Shown piece by piece: positions 1 through 10,885 of a stretch of DNA of 64,000 nt. The stretch's first letter is position 1; every line of letters begins with the position of its first letter. The DNA is from Tetraselmis striata. Taxonomy: Eukaryota; Chlorophyta; Chlorodendrophyceae; Chlorodendrales; Chlorodendraceae. The notes beneath the pieces are model-generated. The model ran no database searches. It worked only from the letters and a program-made list of their open reading frames with translations, and was not told the DNA's origin. The stretch is from assembly GCA_006384855.1 (NCBI GenBank), contig VCJN01000224.1:186001-250000 (forward strand). Reading direction: 5' to 3'. The translations under genes were made by a program, and so were the position numbers.

Positions 1-249
1 TCCCGCACTTGCTGCGATGGGCTTCGCCGGTTTGTCTATGCGCGGCACGCGCCGACCATAGGAAGACATAGGAGAAGCTATTGAGATTGAAATTGAAACT
101 GATTTACAATGAGAAACTCGCGAAGATGGAGAGGCTGTCTCCTCGTCCAGATGCCCCCGCCAGGCGCCGAAATTTCTGGTTCCACATCTGTGGAAGCGAT
201 TCCCTGATATCGAGGCATGCAGTCTAAAGGCCCATGCTGTGATGCGCAG

Positions 250-648
250 GTGCGCCGCCCGCACCCGCTGCAACTCCTGTCGTGGTCGCACCGCGACACC
301 CAGGCTGCCCCGCCCGTGGCGTGGGCGGAGCTGCGTGAGAACATCCTGATGGAGCGCGGGCAGCAGCTGGAGGCGTACTCGGACGCTTGGCTCAACCTCG
401 CGTACCGGTACTCGCACTCGGAGCATCAACAGAGCTGCGCCGACATTCCAGGCTACAGCGCCCAAGACGTGCTTCGCCTCCACGTTGTCATGTTCCACAT
501 TTCGTGAGTGCCTGGCCGCCCCCGCCACCGAGACGCAGATGCTTTCCTCCGCCGAGCGGTCCGGGTGTCCTTACCGGTGTGTGCTGGCCGGGACAGGGAG
601 CTGCAGCACATGCTTGTGGAGGCGCTAGATGATGCAGGGAGCAAATGA
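250..648 (+). CDS. 3' end of an unidentified gene (two last exons)
   Basis: Two exons join cleanly. Positions 250-503 follow a cag acceptor and end at a gtgagt donor. Positions 597-648 follow an acag acceptor and end in TGA. The junction restores the frame (phase 2 to 1). The visible C-terminus is about 100 residues. It includes AELRENILMERGQQLEAY, an acidic/aromatic stretch around DAWLNLAYRYSH, and ends ELQHMLVEALDDAGSK. I do not recognise the family. The N-terminal part lies left of the window or in the unassigned first 249 bases. An ORF frame open through 217-249 could extend the first exon, so its start is uncertain. Confidence 0.5.
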
Positions 649-1095
649 TTCAGCAGGAGACATACCTCCGCCGAAGAGGAACCTGGGCAACTGGAGCCCT
701 GTTGGTACGTTATGGTTGGATATGCATATATATTTATATATTTATGTATATATACACAACATGCAGTTGTAGTTGTAGTGCCGGTAGTATGTGCTGATGC
801 ATAGAGATACATGCAGATGACCATCACGATTGGTCACCGTGAACCGACGATATAGTCTGTCAAATATTGCAAAATCGAAAGTGGAATTTGTGACCACTTA
901 ATTCCGCCCAGTCTCCCAACCGCACAGGCCAGCTGTCCTCGGCCCGGCTGCATGTACCCCGTGAGATGGGCCGTAGCCCGTAGCATGTAGCGCTGTGAAG
1001 GCCGATAAAATAATGAGATATATATAATGATATATATTTATACTGACATATATGTACAGTGATATATATAATGATATATGTATATATACACACAC

Positions 1096-1153
<58 letters not shown>

Positions 1154-1406
1154 GAGACGCGCAGGCATGTGTATCGATGTGTAGGTAGGTAGGCAGGTAC
1201 GCTTTCAGGTTGTCATTTAGTCGAGGCATCCCCAGCGGTGTTATTGTACGGAAGAGTATCCATGCGGCATCGGGCTTCCGGACTGGCGGAGCCATGGCGC
1301 TCAGCGAGGCGAGCCCCCCACTTCCTGCATGCAGCCATGGTTCGCCAGTGATGTGCACTCCTGCAGCGATCCTGCTTTGTGACGCCGGGCAACCATAATG
1401 CCCCCA
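649..1406. other. intergenic stretch with AT-rich and TA-repeat DNA
   Basis: I see no gene here. The stretch holds short TA-rich tracts near 720-760 and 1020-1080, and the TA microsatellite listed separately. ORFs rich in Tyr and Ile on the minus strand are translations of that microsatellite. Confidence 0.6.
1093..1151. repeat. (TA)n microsatellite
   Basis: An almost uninterrupted run of TA dinucleotides follows a cacaca/tatg transition. It produces artefactual Tyr-Ile ORFs in several frames. Confidence 0.9.
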
Positions 1407-1776
1407 TTAGTCGTCACAATCCCATCTTTGTGGACACAGAACGCCGCCATGCAGGAACCTCTCCAGCACTGCGGCCTGCATTGCTTTCTGAGGCAGGTGC
1501 ACAGTGAGTGGACCGCGTTGTTACAACTCGCTACATGACTGTGGCTGTGTGATTCGCGGCCCATCTTGACTGCCGCACAGCTCCCGGCAGAGGCGGCAAA
1601 TCATGCATGAGGTTCTTGTGCGTCTGCACAAAGATGCAAGCTTTGCCATCAGGCCGCAGCTCATCCAAGTCCAGCACCTGCTCGACTTGATTATTTGCCG
1701 CATTGCGGATGTGGTACAAGAAAGAGAACTTCTCGTGCATATACTCGCCCGTGCCTTCTTGTATCGCAGCTTCCAT
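1407..1776 (-). CDS. small hypothetical ORF directly downstream of, and in frame with, the amine oxidase
   Basis: The first exon (1776-1579) starts at an ATG and encodes 66 residues with a natural-looking composition, for example FLYHIRNAANNQVEQVLDLD and KACIFVQTHKNLMHDLPPLP. A gtgcgg donor and a ctcag acceptor would join it to 1487-1407, which ends CPQRWDCDD then TAA, giving about 92 residues. The reading frame continues upstream without a stop to the TAA at 1810-1812 that ends the amine oxidase. The ORF is therefore either a separate small gene or a C-terminal extension of the oxidase behind a stop codon. I recognise no family, signal peptide or membrane segment. Confidence 0.35.
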
Positions 1777-1809
1777 ACCTACCCGTATCTCTTGTGGCAG
1801 CGGGCGGGT

Positions 1810-4800
1810 TTAGAGCCTGCTAGGGGGTGAGCGTTCCGCCGCCATGACTTCCGCGGCTGCTCGCAAGCCGGTCTCCATGGCGGCCTGGCGAAGGGCGGAA
1901 TCGCAGCAACGTTGGTTGCGCTGCATGTATCCACATCGCATTCCCATCCCTACACCCAAGGCCGCAATTAGGGCGGCATCGCGCACCTGCATGCACGGAT
2001 TGATCGCGGGATGAGTGGCTTCTCCTGCGAAGAATACCGTGCCATCCAGGGGAGCCGCCAGCTGCATGCGCACACACAAGTTAAAAGTCGGAAAACCACG
2101 CAGCCCGCCTATTTTTTCCGAACGTCGCATCCTCTGCGTTCGATTGCCGGTTGTTGCACCTCATCGAATGACAGCTGCGAGCCAAAAAGCACTCGCGAAA
2201 GCAAACTGCTGCGCACCGCTATCCATCGACGCCATACTACGGGCATGGTCATACACCGGAACTACGCTTCGGGTTCGGGATATTTAAATCCTCGTTTAGT
2301 AACCTCCCCCCCCCCCCGCCCCCCCCCCCCCCCCGAAGAGAGAAGCACTGCATTATCTGGACATATATAAGAAAACACGACGAGCAATGCACGGACGATA
2401 CGACGTATTGCTGCGAGGCGGCACTATTGTTTTGTCAACCCCCGTACCCTGGCACGGCATGCGAAGAGCGTCCGAGGCGGCGGGGCGCTCATACCGCTTG
2501 CCTATCGCCCGCCTCCGCGCCGTGGCTTGGAAACTGCGCAGGGGTGAGCAGAGGAACATTTTTAGTTTCAGGCCCGCTGGGTAGCCTGGCGATTCACTGG
2601 AATCAGCGGTCGCCTTGCATCCGTCTCGCAGAAGCCGTGTCGGTGACAAGCCGGAAAGGCGCGCGTTGATGTCAACATCTTGTACTGTGTACATTCCGAC
2701 CGGTACAGTATGTATATTCCGACCGTCGTAATGTACACTCCGTCCGGTCCGAAATACATCATTGTGCCGACCCCGCGCCATCAAGGGCCATATCCATCCA
2801 GACAGGCAGGCAGGCTCACCGAGTAGGCCCCCATCACATACTCCTCTTTAGCCCAGTCCGAGACGTGTGAAGTATGCAGAGCCCGACTCGCGGGTGCTTG
2901 GCACCCCTCGGTGGCAAATAGCGCGTCCAGCTGCTCGACCGACTTTGCGACCATTTCCTCGGGAGCCATGCTGGCGCTCAGGCGCTCCGCCTTCTCCCCA
3001 GCGATGAAGCAGACCACGCACGAGAGCCCCCGCAACTCTTGGGAATGATCCCTGGCCTGAGGGACATGCACACAAGACCCTGAGGAGCGCAGCTCGTCCG
3101 AGCCCTCCGGCATTGGGCGACGTGTGATGGATGGTGAACGCTGCCCAGCGAGTCCCCAAACGCAAAGCCCCCGCGGCGAGCCGGGTGGTATGCGTCCTCA
3201 CAGCACTCACAGGGTATGTTGTCATCCAGAATTCGGGAACAAAGCTGTCCGTACAGATAACATCCCACATGCCCTCCGGCCAAAAGCGATCCTTGAAGAC
3301 CAGTATGACCTGTTCACGGCCAGAGCACTTCCTCGGTCAGCACGCGACACAATGCACCGGCAGCAGACGGAATGGCCACACAGGTTCCACGAGTCCGTCC
3401 ACCCAGGACTCCATGGAGAGGTGTCATTGCGGGTCGAGGCTGAATTTGACGACGCAATTAGCCGGGGGCGCGAGCACATGTGAGGACGGCGGGGAGGCAC
3501 CCGGGGGGGGGGGGGGGGGGGGGAGGCAAAATAGGCATGCGTAGCGCTGCATGTGTGGCCACCTTGATTGCGTTGGACATTTTGAGGCGATGTATGGCAG
3601 CCAGCTTCCAGTCCGGTAGCGCAGGCTCGAACCTTATCTTGCCGGCCTGCAGCACCTGCACATAAAACCAGCACAGTGCACTGGCCCTCAGCCTGACAAG
3701 TTTGAACATCGAGCTGATCTGCATCGCGAGGAGCAGTACAGCATGTAGCACTGGGCTCATCATGCTGGTTTTCTGTGCTATCAAGCTCGGTGGGTCCACG
3801 CGGTGACCCACACACCGCACGGCCTGGCTAATGACACGCCGCGGCCGCGCCGCTCGCCCACCTTGAGTGATGGTGTGAGAATGACCCGCTTGGCGGCAAT
3901 CATGGCCCCCTGGGCACTGGTCAGCAGGACGCCGCCGGGGCTGTACCGCACGCTGGCCACCGGCCAGGATGTCTGCACGGCCAGGTCGGCCGCCAGGTAG
4001 GTTATCATCTACAGCACGCAAAGGCACCGGGCACACAGCTGGCGTCAGAGCCAGGCAGGGGATGCCAACCCATGTGTCCACCGCACCATCACGACCCGCT
4101 GGACGGCGCGGGGTGCCTACCTCCTTCCAGGATCGATCCGGGACCAGGTACGTGTCCCCCGAGTCCCAGGAGCGATTCTCCGTGATCATCTCCCGCAGGC
4201 CGAGCTGCTTCAGGGACGCCCCGAAATCATTGGCGTAGCATGCCTGCGAGGGGGGTGTCGCCATTATGGGTGCCCAGGCCGCATCACTCAGGCAAAGAAA
4301 ACCCTTGGATCCTTTATCGCAGTGTACTGGGACAAAGAGGGACGTGAAATGGTGATGGGAGGAGGGGGGAGGTGTCCCTACCTCCGCAAAAGCTACCATC
4401 TTGGAGTTTACGCCTGGTTTGGACCGGAGCCAGTCCTCGCCATTGATATCCTGCGACATGTAGAACCAGTCAACACAGGCCTCGGCATGCGGCCATCCGA
4501 GACATTGCCGTTCCGTTGGGGCTGGCCGAACGCTGATCATTCAATCGGGTTCAAGTTACCTTCCCGGGTGGTGGCTCCTTCTCCTCGCCCACGGACTCCG
4601 TGAAAAGCTTGTCGACATGCGCGATGTCTTTGTCCTGTGGACGTGCACGGCAGGGTCATTGCAGCAACCAGCGAATGTCGTGCACTGCATGCATTGATAG
4701 GTAGCGCTGCTTGACTGCTGCCACCTGGTCATCGGCCGTCAGCATCCTCTTCTCCCGCCCGATGTATATGTGATCCGGCCACTCCATCTCGCGCATGCGG

Positions 4801-5240
4801 CACTTCATCTCCTCCTCGGTGATCCTCTGCACCAGGGAGGGGTGAATTCAACACGACGCCTTGTCTATGTAAGTGACAGCAGCGCTGGTCAGTGCAAGTT
4901 GCGTCAAATGTGGTTGTGGGCATGTACCGCTAAAATGTTCTTCCCTCCGTGAATGAACTCCGGCCCTTCTTGAACCGGCCATGACACCAGGCCGCACACC
5001 TGCCATGCGCAGTTGCATGGGCAGCGCTGAGATGACAGAGGAGGAGGAATACCTTACAGTGCCAGCATTGAGACCTCTAAGAGGGCACGGGACAGGGAGC
5101 ACCTCCTGCACCCTCCCGCCGATGCGATCACTGGCCTCCAGTACCAGAACATCCGACAGGTCCTTCGATAGCTCTCTCGCAGCAAGCAGCCCGGCAACAC
5201 CGGCACCAACGACAACTGCACTGTAGACGGGTACATCCAT
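1810..5240 (-). CDS. flavin-containing amine oxidase (polyamine oxidase/LSD1-like fold), about 12 exons
   Basis: Predicted FAD-dependent oxidase of amines, of the MAO/polyamine oxidase superfamily. It begins MDVPVYSAVVVGAGVAGLLA, the dinucleotide-binding GxGxxG fold, followed by the LEASDRIGGRVQE signature. Further exons read EGPEFIHGGKNI (4928-4999), a middle helical region (about 4560-4826), ACYANDFGASL (4121-4243), ITYLAADL (3862-4008), AGKIRFEPALPDWK (3563-3655) and RFWPEGMWDVICTDSFVPEF (3211-3309). The C-terminal FAD motif FFAGEATHPAINPCMQ lies at 1987-2061, then AAMETGLRAAAEVM to TAA (1810-1884). The exons sum to roughly 465 residues, normal for the family. Joins at 3211/3043 and 2820/2061 are the least certain and an exon may be missing there. 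The exact substrate cannot be assigned. There is no clear leader, so cytosolic or peroxisomal location is open. Confidence 0.85.
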
Positions 5241-5326
5241 GGCGCCCCAGTGGTGCTATCCTGTTGCATGGGTAGGAGCCAGCTGGTGTCAGAGACAACC
5301 GGCGAGTCAGGGGTGACGGGCAGTGA

Positions 5327-5329
<3 letters not shown>

Positions 5330-5357
<28 letters not shown>
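5330..5357. repeat. poly-C homopolymer near the oxidase start
   Basis: Nearly pure run of C on the + strand in the 5' region of the minus-strand amine oxidase gene. It is one of about twenty such tracts in the window. Confidence 0.9.
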
Positions 5358-5998
5358 TGGCATCAAATAGCCACCTGGCATTACCACGTCCATTCTAACG
5401 CAGCAGAAATTGATCAACGGCTGTCATGATATTCGCAGAGTCCTTTATCCCGTCACTACGACACTCTAAGGGGGTTTTGGGGAGTGGGGCGCATGCACAT
5501 CCCCGTTCGGGCTGCCTGTCCTTGCACAGAATACACAGAAAGAGCGACGATTGTTCTGGCTACGGCCGATGGGCTATTACCGTTTATCCTGTTCACGAAA
5601 AAGCGGTGCTGATCAGCACTCAAGAACAACAGAGCCGCTCGACTACCGCCGCCGCCACTGCCGCCGCCGCTGCCCGCAATAGCGCGACGTCAGGCAGTGC
5701 GAATCCCGCGAGTATGTCTATGTGCAGGCGGACCGACCCGCCGTTGTATGTTGAAGCTGTGGAACACTGGTAGACGATTAAGGCCACCTCCCGTACACAA
5801 GCCACTGCGGCCTGAATAGCTTGCTTGCGAGTTTCCTGCTGGTGGACTTTGTGTCGACCACCCCGCCGTGTGCGTAATGAGCAAGGGACATAACAACAAT
5901 TGGCGATGGCATGCAGCAACCACGGACATCGGACATATCGCGTCGCGTACAGCAGGTGCGAAAAAAAAAACGTCGCTTTCAGCAGGTGCTGCCACTTG

Positions 5999-6172
5999 TT
6001 TTTTCGCCCCCGGGACAGGACTGGCACCAGTGAAACCCTTGCAGCGTCTCTACGACGGCCGTTTAGGCAGCAATCCAGTTACGGAAAGCCCTGGGTAGGC
6101 GACGCTCCGTTATAGTCATCAAGCAAATTGCCGATGCATTCTGTGAGACTAATTAAAGGCCAGTGACGGAAT
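5999..6172 (-). mobile_element. 5'-truncated LINE copy (3' tail only)
   Basis: About 170 bp matches the 3' untranslated tail of the two longer LINE copies (56.0-56.18 kb and 61.37-61.55 kb), including the shared cccgggggcg stretch immediately before the A-tail, seen here as T's at 5999-6004. Similarity stops abruptly at about 6172. The octamer TGCTGCCA occurs on both sides (5987-5994 and 6172-6179), a possible target-site duplication. Confidence 0.8.
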
Positions 6173-7179
6173 GCTGCCAGTATCGGACCCCCAGCCCTGC
6201 CCCGTAGATTGAAAGGGGGGCCTGGAGACTAACTTTATACCTAGGTACCCTAGGTGCTACGTAGCAGTAGTCATTGCTGCGACTGGTGTGACTTTATTTG
6301 TGTGTAAGCCGCTGGCGGATATACTTCGTTAGTTACTGCGGGACGGCGTTAGGCTGGTATTATTATGGCCGCTAGAGCTACCGTCCGTATATCCACAAAT
6401 ATGCAAATTATATATGCTCTTCTTATTGCTATGTTAATCATCATATCGCCAAATCGCCACCGGACGCGTTACCAATTACGTTTCGGGTTTTACTATACGA
6501 GTGTTTAAGAATTCGGTATTATCAGTAAGGATTATTTTAACACACACCCTCTGAAGAAATCAATGAGCCATGTAGCGTAAATAAACACGGCTTCTCAGGG
6601 AAATGGGGTGGAAGTACAGTATGGCTATGCAGACGTACAGGCGGGCTATGCAGTAGTCAATGGAGCAGACGCCCGGGTCCTTGCAGAGCTTCTCGGCAGA
6701 GATGGGACATTTCTTTCCAGGCGTCCTCGCGTGTGCTGCCTCGAGCCATGACCCGCATGCATGAAGCATGTGCAACACGGAAACGGGAGTCTAGAGCCTT
6801 CGTCAGCGACCAGCACTCACAGCTGGACATGGCGATGGAGAGGGCGGCGGTGGGGTGAACGGCATGCTTGAGACGTAGGGAGAGGCTGCAGTGCTACTGC
6901 AAATCATTGCAAAATCAGATTTATGGCTATACACCGCGGGGTATTATTACCAGGGTCGTGCATTTGGATCACTGACCCCTTGACATGATTAAAGATGCCG
7001 TTATACTCGCACAAGTACCGTACTTCAAGCAAGCTGGCATTCTGTCGAATCAGCCTTTCATCACTAGTTCACACCTCTGTGATAACTTGACGTGTGCGAG
7101 ATGCTCAAGTGCAACACACTTGGCTGCTACCGCGACTTCCCCATGCGTATCTTCTTTGTCATAAAATTCATCACCTGCG

Positions 7180-8580
7180 TCACATTTCCACCAATTTGCC
7201 GGCGAGCTTCATGCAGAGAGGGCACGGCTCCTCCCCAGAGCCGCTACACACACGACACTGCGCGCCTGCACTCGTCAAGCCGCTCAACTCCTCCTTCCGC
7301 AACCAGCCGGCAGCAAACCGCTGACGGTCCTTCAAGTTGCGGATGTTCACCTGGTATGCAGCCGCATCGCCCAAGTCAGTCGCATCAAGCGGCCATAGCC
7401 CGACGAAGCTGCCCGAGTGGCTGGGCTTAATCCCCAGAGTTGGCATTGAGAACATGCGCAGTTCGGGTGGTATCACATGCGGCCGTGGACACGTCAGACA
7501 CCCTGCGCTGCTCACCCAGAATTGAGTGGCTTCGTCGCACGTGGCCACCAGCAGAATGTAGGTGTCCTTCCCCTCCTTGCGCTTCTGTGTCACCCTGAAG
7601 TGGCGCCATCCAAAGGTGCGCTCCATGGCGGTCCACTTGGAGCCTGGCGCATCACCCGCAGTGAGACACAGCAGTCACCGCTGAAACCATAGTTTCAGAC
7701 AGGTCTCTTGGCATTGCCAGCAGCCAAGAACACGCGACTTGTGCAAAGGCAGGTGCGCGTTGCGACGGGCACTCAAGCGTGGAGTGGGGAGTGAGGCGCC
7801 ACTGAAAGTACCGAAGATCCGGTCCATGTTAATCGGATTCTTCTTGTTGTATCCGCCCCTGGTACCAGCACACATAATCCTGTTTCAGTCTCTTGAGGCA
7901 CGCCCGACATTCCCATACCCGCAAGAGTTCAGACGCGTGCGTATATTTGTCCAGACTGACCCCCCCCCCCCCCCCCCCCCAGTTTTCTTATCCCCTCCTT
8001 CAACCCCCCCCCCCCCCCCCCCCCACCCCCCCCCCCCCCCCCCCCTCCCCCCTGGCGGGGCGCGCTCAGGATCACAAGGTTCTGCACCTCATTGGATATG
8101 GCAACCCCTCAATGATACCCCTACAGGCACTGTCTGACTGGGCTGACAGTATCACCTAATCGCCGCATGAAATTATGCAGCTCCTCCTACTGCGGGCAAC
8201 CTGGGGGGCACATGCGCTCGTTACCTGGGGAGCTGGCCTGTCCCTCGGCAGTCCTTACAACTCACTTTGCCGGTGCCGCTGCAGCGTCTGCAACCGCTCT
8301 TCCGTGATGGCTTTGGCGCACTCTGTTCGACAGGAGCTATGTTGAAGGAACTGCCCCTGGTGCTGCCTCCAGACAGCTCATCCTCTGCTGTGCTGGAACC
8401 TGCTGCTCGTACCCTCGAGGCGAAAGGGCGCGCCACAGCAGCTTTTGCAGTCGCCGGAAGGTTCCCTCCTGCGGTGCTGGTCCACGAGTTTTGCCTGTAG
8501 CTCTGGTAAAGTCGGGTCTGCGCCCGTAGCGCTGGCGTGACGTTCCATCTGGAGCATGATGATGCTAATGACGGCCGCAT
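7180..8580 (-). CDS. leader-bearing protein with DnaJ-type CxxCxGxG cysteine-rich motif
   Basis: Four exons with matching phases: 8580-8225, 7858-7812, 7643-7516 and 7350-7180, giving about 233 residues. The first 80 or so residues are Ser/Arg/Ala-rich and poor in acids (MRPSLASSCSRWN onwards), like a plastid or mitochondrial transit peptide. Then comes a two-repeat zinc motif, CRRCSGTGKVSCKDCRGTG, as in the DnaJ cysteine-rich domain. Next is the conserved-looking core GGYNKKNPINMDRIFGSKWT and ERTFGWRHFRVTQKRKEGKD, and NLKDRQRFAAGWLRKEEL. The C-terminus has a second cysteine cluster, CRVCSGSGEEPCPLC. There is no J-domain, so this is a stand-alone cysteine-rich protein, plausibly an organellar thiol or chaperone-type factor. 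Its role is inference. An in-frame upstream ATG at 8694 is an alternative start. A double poly-C block lies in intron 1. Confidence 0.75.
7960..8046. repeat. double poly-C block inside an intron
   Basis: Two long C runs separated by a short T/A-containing spacer lie in the first intron of the cysteine-rich protein gene. Because that gene is on the minus strand, the transcript carries these as G runs, the opposite of most intronic tracts here. Confidence 0.9.
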
Positions 8581-8907
8581 CCAGCAGTACGCAGACCAGC
8601 GCAAGTGGTTATCGGCGCGTTGACAGGGGGTGAAACGGGCGGCACAGAGGTGTGCTAGAGTGCGAAAAGAATGAGGCCCCTCTACTGACGGCACACCACC
8701 GCCGGATAAATAAGTATAGGAGACGGGGGTTGGACTGATATTCGTGATAGTGGTTCGCTGCCAGCCGTCAGCGTCATCGGCGTCGTGCGTCGTCAGCAGC
8801 GCAGCAGCCTTACAATATCTCGGCCCATCCTGCTGCTGCTGCTGGCGTAGTTACGTTACCTGCTCCCCTGATCAGTCCTACTGCTGCACCGCTGCTGCGG
8901 GGTAATA
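8581..8907. other. short intergenic stretch between the cysteine-rich protein gene and the inverted-repeat interval
   Basis: No gene seen. A CTG/CTGCTG-rich patch lies near 8828-8845. Confidence 0.5.
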
Positions 8908-10885
8908 AGGCCTGGAAGATTTTATCCGTTGTCTTTGGTGGCGATTTTGCTCGGGAAAAAAGGGGGGGGGGGGGGGGGGGGGGGGGGGGAAATCTTCCTT
9001 TTCCGGGAAAAAAAACTTAAAGTCTAATAGTACTTTGAACAGTACTCGTCGATGCCCCCGATGTCGTAGGCGACAGCCCCGGCGTAGCTGACTTGACACC
9101 GGCACAGTACAGTAGCGGCTGATGAGGAGACAAACCGCCGCAATGCATCCTCTAAGCTCTGTTTATGGGGTTTTAAGAACTAGTCAACTGTCCTAGTGCG
9201 ACCCGTGCAATATGTTTCGGGTTCCAAACGGGTTTTACCTGTACCCTCCGGGCTGCCTTATCGCCCGCGAGCCTTGCGCCGGGCCTGGCCGGGGAGCTAC
9301 TTAGGACAGCCACCATCATTTCATCCGCCCATTCATTGCCTTCCATTATCCGATATCCCTCCAGCCTATCCCACCACCAGCAGCACCCGCCGCCCACACC
9401 AGGCAGCACCACTATGTACCTTCTGGCGTCACTGGCGGCGTGCGTAAGCATTTCCGTTGACGGCAGGACCGCAGTGCGGAACGTATGGATAAAGCTAGGC
9501 GCTCAGGAGTGGGGCGACAAGAACTCTACGGGCCAGCTAAATGAGGCAATCGAGGCCCACGCCCCCGCCAACCACCCCCTGCTTGCTAACACCGATATCA
9601 AGATGGTGTGCCTGGCCGGCACCCGGCACGACCGTTGGCTTTATTTTGCGAGACTGCACAGCGTTCCTGCTAGAGGCAGTCACAGACACCCTGGCGTTCC
9701 TTGAGACGAGAACGGTTACGATTAAGGTCGATTGCCAGCGCCCCGCTACCCGGTTACAATTAAGGTCTCGGCAAGCACCGCACAACCCGTTTCCGACGAC
9801 GATGATGGCTAGCGCCGCGCCGAGCCCTGAGAGTCATCACCGCCTCCCTACTCACAAAGTGCCTAGCGGCGCCCCGCTGTCTGCCAAAAAACAGCAATAC
9901 AACTCCCTGATAGACTGGCAAGAGTTAGAGGGCGTCGGTTGGTCGGCGGACATGGCTTAATCAGTCGGCTTCGAATTCGTCTTCGCCTTCCATCGCGCCT
10001 TGTTCCATCTCAGCTCTCGTTCCAAGACTGGCGTTGTATCTGGGGTATGATGGGAGTAGCTCTGCAAAGGGCCAACCCCGCCGGACAAACGCTTCGCGCA
10101 GTTCTTTGGGAAGAAGAAACTCGGACATAAGGCAGATCGGCCGAACGTTCCGAAGCTCGTTGGAGTACCTCAGTACCGCGCTGTCCGCAACGGAAATGGG
10201 GTCCAGAAGGGCAACATGCCGAGCATCGTCGCGTTGGTAAAAGCCCTGGAGCTCTCGCTATTTCGGTATGAGGAGCGGCTCGGCAAGCAGCGCGACTATG
10301 ACCTTAAAGTCAAAACTGATGGAGGAGCCGGTACGGTCGGCCGGGACGGCGTCGCATGTGGAGACCATCGAGGCGCTGAAAGCGCTGGCCACCAAGTGAA
10401 CCGCGATTTCCCAACCGACATGCGCTCGCTTAGCCCCCGGCTGTTGGACACCCCCGTCTATGATGTCTCATACAGTCGGGCGGGTATGGGGTTGACAAAA
10501 CTACATTGTCATGTATTACATTCATCTATGTGCCATATTCATCTATGTGCCGTGCGTGGTCACTCTTCTATGTATCCTCCTGCATCTATATTAACGGCAT
10601 GTCTGTTGCCCAGCCTTGTCTACAGTACTGCACAAAGTACTGTCACAGTCCCCCCTTTTTTTCACCTGAAGGTGGGGGTGCCCAATACCCATAGAAGTTC
10701 ATAACATGCTTTTAGTTGCCCTGGCTGTTCCTGCATGCTTACAAGGCACAAACTTGATGTTTCTTTGTTATTTGTTTCATGGCAGTACTTTAGCAGTACT
10801 GCAGAGGAAGGAAGTATTTCCAAAGGGGGGGCCCCAAAAAGGGGGGGGGGGCCACCAAAGACAACGAATAAAATCTTCCAGGCCT
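8908..10885. mobile_element. 2-kb interval bounded by 35-bp inverted repeats (candidate decayed transposon)
   Basis: Positions 8908-8942 and 10851-10885 are inverted copies that match at 34 of 35 positions. The outer ends read AGGCCTGGAAGATTTTAT on both sides. A long G run lies just inside the left copy (about 8959-8990) and shorter G runs just inside the right copy. The interior (9.17-10.4 kb) holds fragmented ORFs with no recognisable transposase, and a reverse-oriented relative of the tyrosine-recombinase-element repeat. I see no convincing target-site duplication, so insertion by a DNA transposon is inferred only from the termini. Confidence 0.5.
9155..9345 (-). repeat. diverged relative of the recombinase-element repeat module (copy D)
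   Basis: Read on the minus strand, this matches the modules at 43383-43590 and 45411-45629. Shared blocks are GGTGGCTGTCCT then AGTAGCTCC, the GTCGCACTAGGACAGT block, and the terminal AAACCCCATAAAC-like stretch. In the matching frame it still encodes MVAVLSSSPARPG.RLAGD.AAR, compared with LLVAVLSSSPAGS.GLAGDGAAR in copy C. Confidence 0.7.

Larger units (their letters stand above)
5241..7179. other. intergenic region upstream of the oxidase
   Basis: It contains a C homopolymer at about 5330-5357, within 120 bp of the oxidase start. It also contains a CCG-rich stretch near 5640-5680, the 5'-truncated LINE tail at 5999-6172, and AT-richer sequence from 6230 to 7080. A 72-codon minus ORF at 6560-6778 has a cysteine-containing segment (KKCPISAEKLCKDPGVCSID), but nothing supports it as a gene. 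Confidence 0.5.

Noticed and set aside
1-249. First exon of the leftmost gene
   Set aside because: Too little sequence before the first clear acceptor at 249 to place an exon or a start.
1038-1358. Tyr/Ile-rich ORFs on the minus strand
   Set aside because: They are translations of the (TA)n microsatellite.
7739-8159. Polyproline ORFs on the + strand
   Set aside because: They come from the intronic poly-C block of a minus-strand gene and have no conserved flanks. Similar Pro or Gly ORFs at other homopolymers were dropped for the same reason.
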